NCBI GenBank assembly: GCA_046160675.1
Contig: JBJXHH010000198.1
Location: 1 to 18,125 of the forward strand
DNA from: JACMJP01 sp046160675
Lineage (GTDB): Bacteria; Bacteroidota; Bacteroidia; Chitinophagales; BACL12
DNA: 18,125 nt
Direction: 5' to 3'
Part shown: positions 15,872-18,125 of the stretch, piece by piece
How the letters are laid out: each line of letters begins with the position of its first letter
Numbering within the stretch: the first letter of the stretch is position 1
The notes under the pieces: generated by a model
The model's database searches: none
The model's input: the letters and a program-made list of their open reading frames with translations, nothing else
Told to the model about the DNA's origin: nothing
Position numbers and translations under genes: made by a program

Positions 15872-16618
15872 ATGGCGGCAACAAAAACAAAAGAATTAAC
15901 TATTAAAGAAAGTTTACAGGCGCTTTTTAACCTTCAAAAAATTCATTCAAAAATTGATCAGATCAATATCCTGAAGGGTGAACTACCGATGGAAGTGAGC
16001 GACCTGGAAGATGAAATTGCAGGACTTGACACAAGGCATAAAAAACTGGAAGGAGAACTGAAAGAAATAGAAACTGATGTTGCGAACCGGAAAGCTGCAA
16101 CAAGTGAAGCAAAAAGTCACATAAAAAAATATGAACAACAGCAAAACAATGTAAAGAACAGCCGGGAATTTGATGCACTTACCAAAGAGATAGAGTTGAA
16201 CAAACTTGACATTGAATTGAATGAGAAAAAAGTAAAAGAAGCTAAAGTTGGCCAGGAAGCAAAAACATTGGCCATTGAACAGGCGAAAAAAGATTTAGAT
16301 GTAAAGAAAAAAGAACTTAAAAAGAAAAAAGAAGAGCTCACCCGTATTATTGATGAAACTGAAAAAGAGGAAGCCGAGTTGGATAAAAAGGCAACAAAAG
16401 CTGAGAAAGATCTAGATTCAAGGTTACTCCATTCCTATAATCGCATACGTACCAGTTACAGAAACGGCCTGGCAGTAGTAGCTGTACAAAGAAATTCATG
16501 CGGTGGATGTTTCAGCACAGTACCTCCGCAAAGACAAGCAGAAATTAAGCAGGCAAAAAAAATTGTGATTTGCGAACACTGCGGGCGTATTTTAGTTGAT
16601 GCTGAAGCATTAGCATAA
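15872..16618 (+). CDS. Zinc-ribbon coiled-coil protein (DUF164 / C4-type zinc ribbon family)
   Basis: The 248-residue protein has a long antiparallel coiled coil (about 10-190, very rich in K, E and L) and a C-terminal C4 zinc ribbon. Its cysteines are Cys210-x2-Cys213 and Cys234-x2-Cys237 in SCGGCFSTVPPQ and ICEHCGRILVD. The segment NNVKNSREFDALTKEIE (92-108) is the family's characteristic stretch. The nif3-DUF164 pairing is a known conserved neighbourhood in many bacteria, and the two-base spacing here (TAA-TC-ATG) implies coupled translation. The coil plus ribbon suggests binding to nucleic acid or a protein complex, but the role is unknown. The family call is strong; function is not established. 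Confidence 0.9.
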   Translation: MAATKTKELTIKESLQALFNLQKIHSKIDQINILKGELPMEVSDLEDEIAGLDTRHKKLEGELKEIETDVANRKAATSEAKSHIKKYEQQQNNVKNSREFDALTKEIELNKLDIELNEKKVKEAKVGQEAKTLAIEQAKKDLDVKKKELKKKKEELTRIIDETEKEEAELDKKATKAEKDLDSRLLHSYNRIRTSYRNGLAVVAVQRNSCGGCFSTVPPQRQAEIKQAKKIVICEHCGRILVDAEALA

Positions 16619-16635
16619 AGAATTTTACAAATTCA

Positions 16636-16692
16636 AAAACCGGTAGTATGCTACGAAAAATTTTTCTGATCATAGTGCCGGTTTTCTTTTTT
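16636..16692 (+). promoter_or_regulatory. Long stem-loop with T-tract over the start of the TPR-like gene
   Basis: AAAACCGG (16636-16643) pairs perfectly with CCGGTTTT (16678-16685). The pairing continues inward to G16650-C16671, giving 15 positions with one T-G wobble and one G-G mismatch. The 20-base loop contains the 12-base palindrome GAAAAATTTTTC. CTTTTTT follows directly at 16686-16692. The ATG at 16648-16650 sits in the 5' arm. It has the form of an intrinsic terminator for the nif3-DUF164 operon, or an attenuator of the next gene. Confidence 0.5.
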
Positions 16693-18125
16693 ACTATTCA
16701 TAGTGCTGCCCAGAATTTTGATTTTAACCAACGCTGTAGGGATGCTTACAATTTATTGCAGGCTTTAAGATTTAATGAAGCAAATTCTATTCTTACCCAG
16801 GAAAAAAAGGATTCACCCGGTAATTTAATACCCCTGTTTCTTGAGAATTACATAGACTTCATGAGCATTTACATCAGTGAAGATGAAAGCCTGTTTGATG
16901 CGTTGGAAGGCAATCAGCAAAAAAGGCTTGTACAATTGAAGAAAGGGGACGAATCTTCCCCATACTACTTGTATACCCAGGCTGAAATTCTTATACAATG
17001 GGCGTTTGCCAGGCTCAAGTTCGGGGAATATGTGAATGCTTTTACTGAAGTGAAAAAAGCGTACAGCCTGCTGGAACAAAATCAAAAAAAATTTCCTGAC
17101 TTTATTGCCAACAAAAAAAGCATGGGCTTGCTGCATTGTTTAGTAGGCGCTATTCCTGATCAATATAAATGGGGCACAAACATACTGGGCATGCACGGCA
17201 CCATTCAGCAAGGTTTGAATGAAATGAAAAGCATTATTGAATACAGTAAAACAAATGATTTCATCTTCACCCAAGAAACTTACCTGTATTATGCATTCCT
17301 GAGTTTGTATTTACAGAAAGATGATGCTACTGCATGGAACATTGTAAAAAACCTCGACACTAAAAACAATCTCATCAATACATTTTGTGTGAGCAGTGTA
17401 GCTATGCGAACAGGAAGAAATGATATTGCTATCACTACACTTCAAAACCGGGCTACAGGTTCCCATTTTTTCAGTTATCCTTACCTGGATTTTATGCTGG
17501 GACTTGCAAAACTGCGCAAGCTTGATAATGATGCAAATATGTATTTCGAAAAATTCCTGAAGAATTTCAAAGGTAGCAATTACATAAAAGAAACATATCA
17601 GAAACTTGCATGGCATGCATTGCTGAATGGAAACTCAGCAAAATATTCTGAGTATATATATCTTGCAAAACAAAAAGGCGATGATGTGATTGATGACGAT
17701 AAACAGGCACAGTATGAAGCAGAACAGGGAAGGAAACCGGATGTCACTTTATTAAAATCTAGATTATTGTTTGATGGCGGGTATTATAAAGATGCGTTGA
17801 AATTACTTGAAGGAAAAAGTACAGATAGCTTTAATGATGCGAAAGACAAAACCGAGTTCACATACAGGGCTGCAAGGATCTATCATGCTAGCGGCGATGC
17901 AGAGAAAGCAAAGGGTTTTTATGCAGCAACTATAAAAAATGGCGAAGCTCTTCCTTACTATTTTGCCGCCAGTGCTGCATTACAACTGGGGATGATCTAT
18001 GAAAAAGAAAAGAATATTGAAAAGGCAAAATACTACTTCAATAAATGCATGAACATGGAAAACGATGAATACAAAACCAGCCTTGACAGCCAAGCGAAAG
18101 CGGGATTGAACAGGGTTGGGGGTTA
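16648..18125 (+). CDS. Secreted TPR-like repeat protein (partial, runs off window)
   Basis: Direct translation from the ATG at 16648 stays open for 492 codons to the window edge, so the C terminus is missing. Residues 1-22 form a signal peptide (hydrophobic core followed by HSAAQ), so the protein is exported to the periplasm or beyond. The rest is alpha-helical with TPR-like helix pairs, for example FGEYVNAFTEVKKAYSLLEQN (segment 125-145), LFDGGYYKDALKLLEG (374-389), YHASGDAEKAKGFYAATIKNGE (412-433 region) and YEKEKNIEKAKYYFNKCM (451-468). A glycine-rich segment at 160-195 (MGLLHCLVGAIPD, then LGMHGTIQQGLNEM) recalls the Iml2/TTC39 helical-repeat family. The gene follows the zinc-ribbon gene after 29 bases, on the same strand. 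It probably acts as a scaffold; the partner is unknown. Confidence 0.85.
   Translation, partial: MLRKIFLIIVPVFFFTIHSAAQNFDFNQRCRDAYNLLQALRFNEANSILTQEKKDSPGNLIPLFLENYIDFMSIYISEDESLFDALEGNQQKRLVQLKKGDESSPYYLYTQAEILIQWAFARLKFGEYVNAFTEVKKAYSLLEQNQKKFPDFIANKKSMGLLHCLVGAIPDQYKWGTNILGMHGTIQQGLNEMKSIIEYSKTNDFIFTQETYLYYAFLSLYLQKDDATAWNIVKNLDTKNNLINTFCVSSVAMRTGRNDIAITTLQNRATGSHFFSYPYLDFMLGLAKLRKLDNDANMYFEKFLKNFKGSNYIKETYQKLAWHALLNGNSAKYSEYIYLAKQKGDDVIDDDKQAQYEAEQGRKPDVTLLKSRLLFDGGYYKDALKLLEGKSTDSFNDAKDKTEFTYRAARIYHASGDAEKAKGFYAATIKNGEALPYYFAASAALQLGMIYEKEKNIEKAKYYFNKCMNMENDEYKTSLDSQAKAGLNRVGG

Noticed and set aside
16825..17616. Minus-strand open frames within the last gene
   Set aside because: They are antisense to a continuous, well-structured plus-strand reading frame with signal peptide and helical repeats.
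1..18125. CRISPR arrays, tRNA or rRNA genes, insertion sequences, attachment sites
   Set aside because: No spaced direct repeats, cloverleaf-like sequences, transposase motifs or long terminal inverted repeats were seen on either strand.

Overview
The window looks like chromosomal DNA of a member of the Bacteroidota, probably near Chitinophagia/Saprospiria. Four signs support this: a secreted beta-propeller protein with a type IX secretion (T9SS) C-terminal sorting domain; promoter-like sequences of the Bacteroidota type (TTG, 19-20 bases, TAnnTTTG); weak or absent Shine-Dalgarno sequences; and several Bacteroidota-type envelope proteins. Base composition is moderately AT-rich throughout. I saw no insertion sequence, phage gene, tRNA, rRNA or CRISPR array.

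Layout, left to right. (a) 1-320 (-) is the 5' part of dapF (lysine/peptidoglycan precursor synthesis), divergent from an HtrA/DegQ-type periplasmic protease at 442-1899 (+). (b) 1900-2264 is non-coding, with a terminator-like hairpin after the protease gene. (c) A minus-strand block spans 8723-2265. It holds a THUMP-type rRNA methyltransferase, a membrane-anchored coiled-coil protein ending in an intrinsic terminator, a T9SS-exported Asp-box beta-propeller protein, and the coupled pyrimidine pair pyrR-pyrB, which overlaps by ATGA. (d) 8840-9394 (+) is a small two-helix membrane protein resembling the SLATT/DUF4231 group. It has its own good promoter and converges on the next block, sharing a TTAA stop palindrome. 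(e) A second minus-strand block (14688-9391) is a tightly packed three-gene unit: a fused double-ATPase of the Opp/Dpp ABC class, a large lipoprotein, and a DUF5723-like outer-membrane barrel. (f) Divergent from it, 14772-18125 (+) holds the conserved pair nif3-like and DUF164-like zinc-ribbon coiled-coil protein, then a secreted TPR-like protein that runs off the window and was reconstructed here by direct translation.

Most of the window is housekeeping. The parts worth a second look are the coupled ABC ATPase-lipoprotein-barrel unit, the solitary SLATT-like gene, a long hairpin that buries the start codon of the last gene, and a promoter geometry that predicts nearly leaderless mRNAs for pyrR and nif3. 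I found no multi-gene system that I could confidently call undescribed. The envelope unit at 9391-14688 is the best candidate for an uncharacterised functional module.
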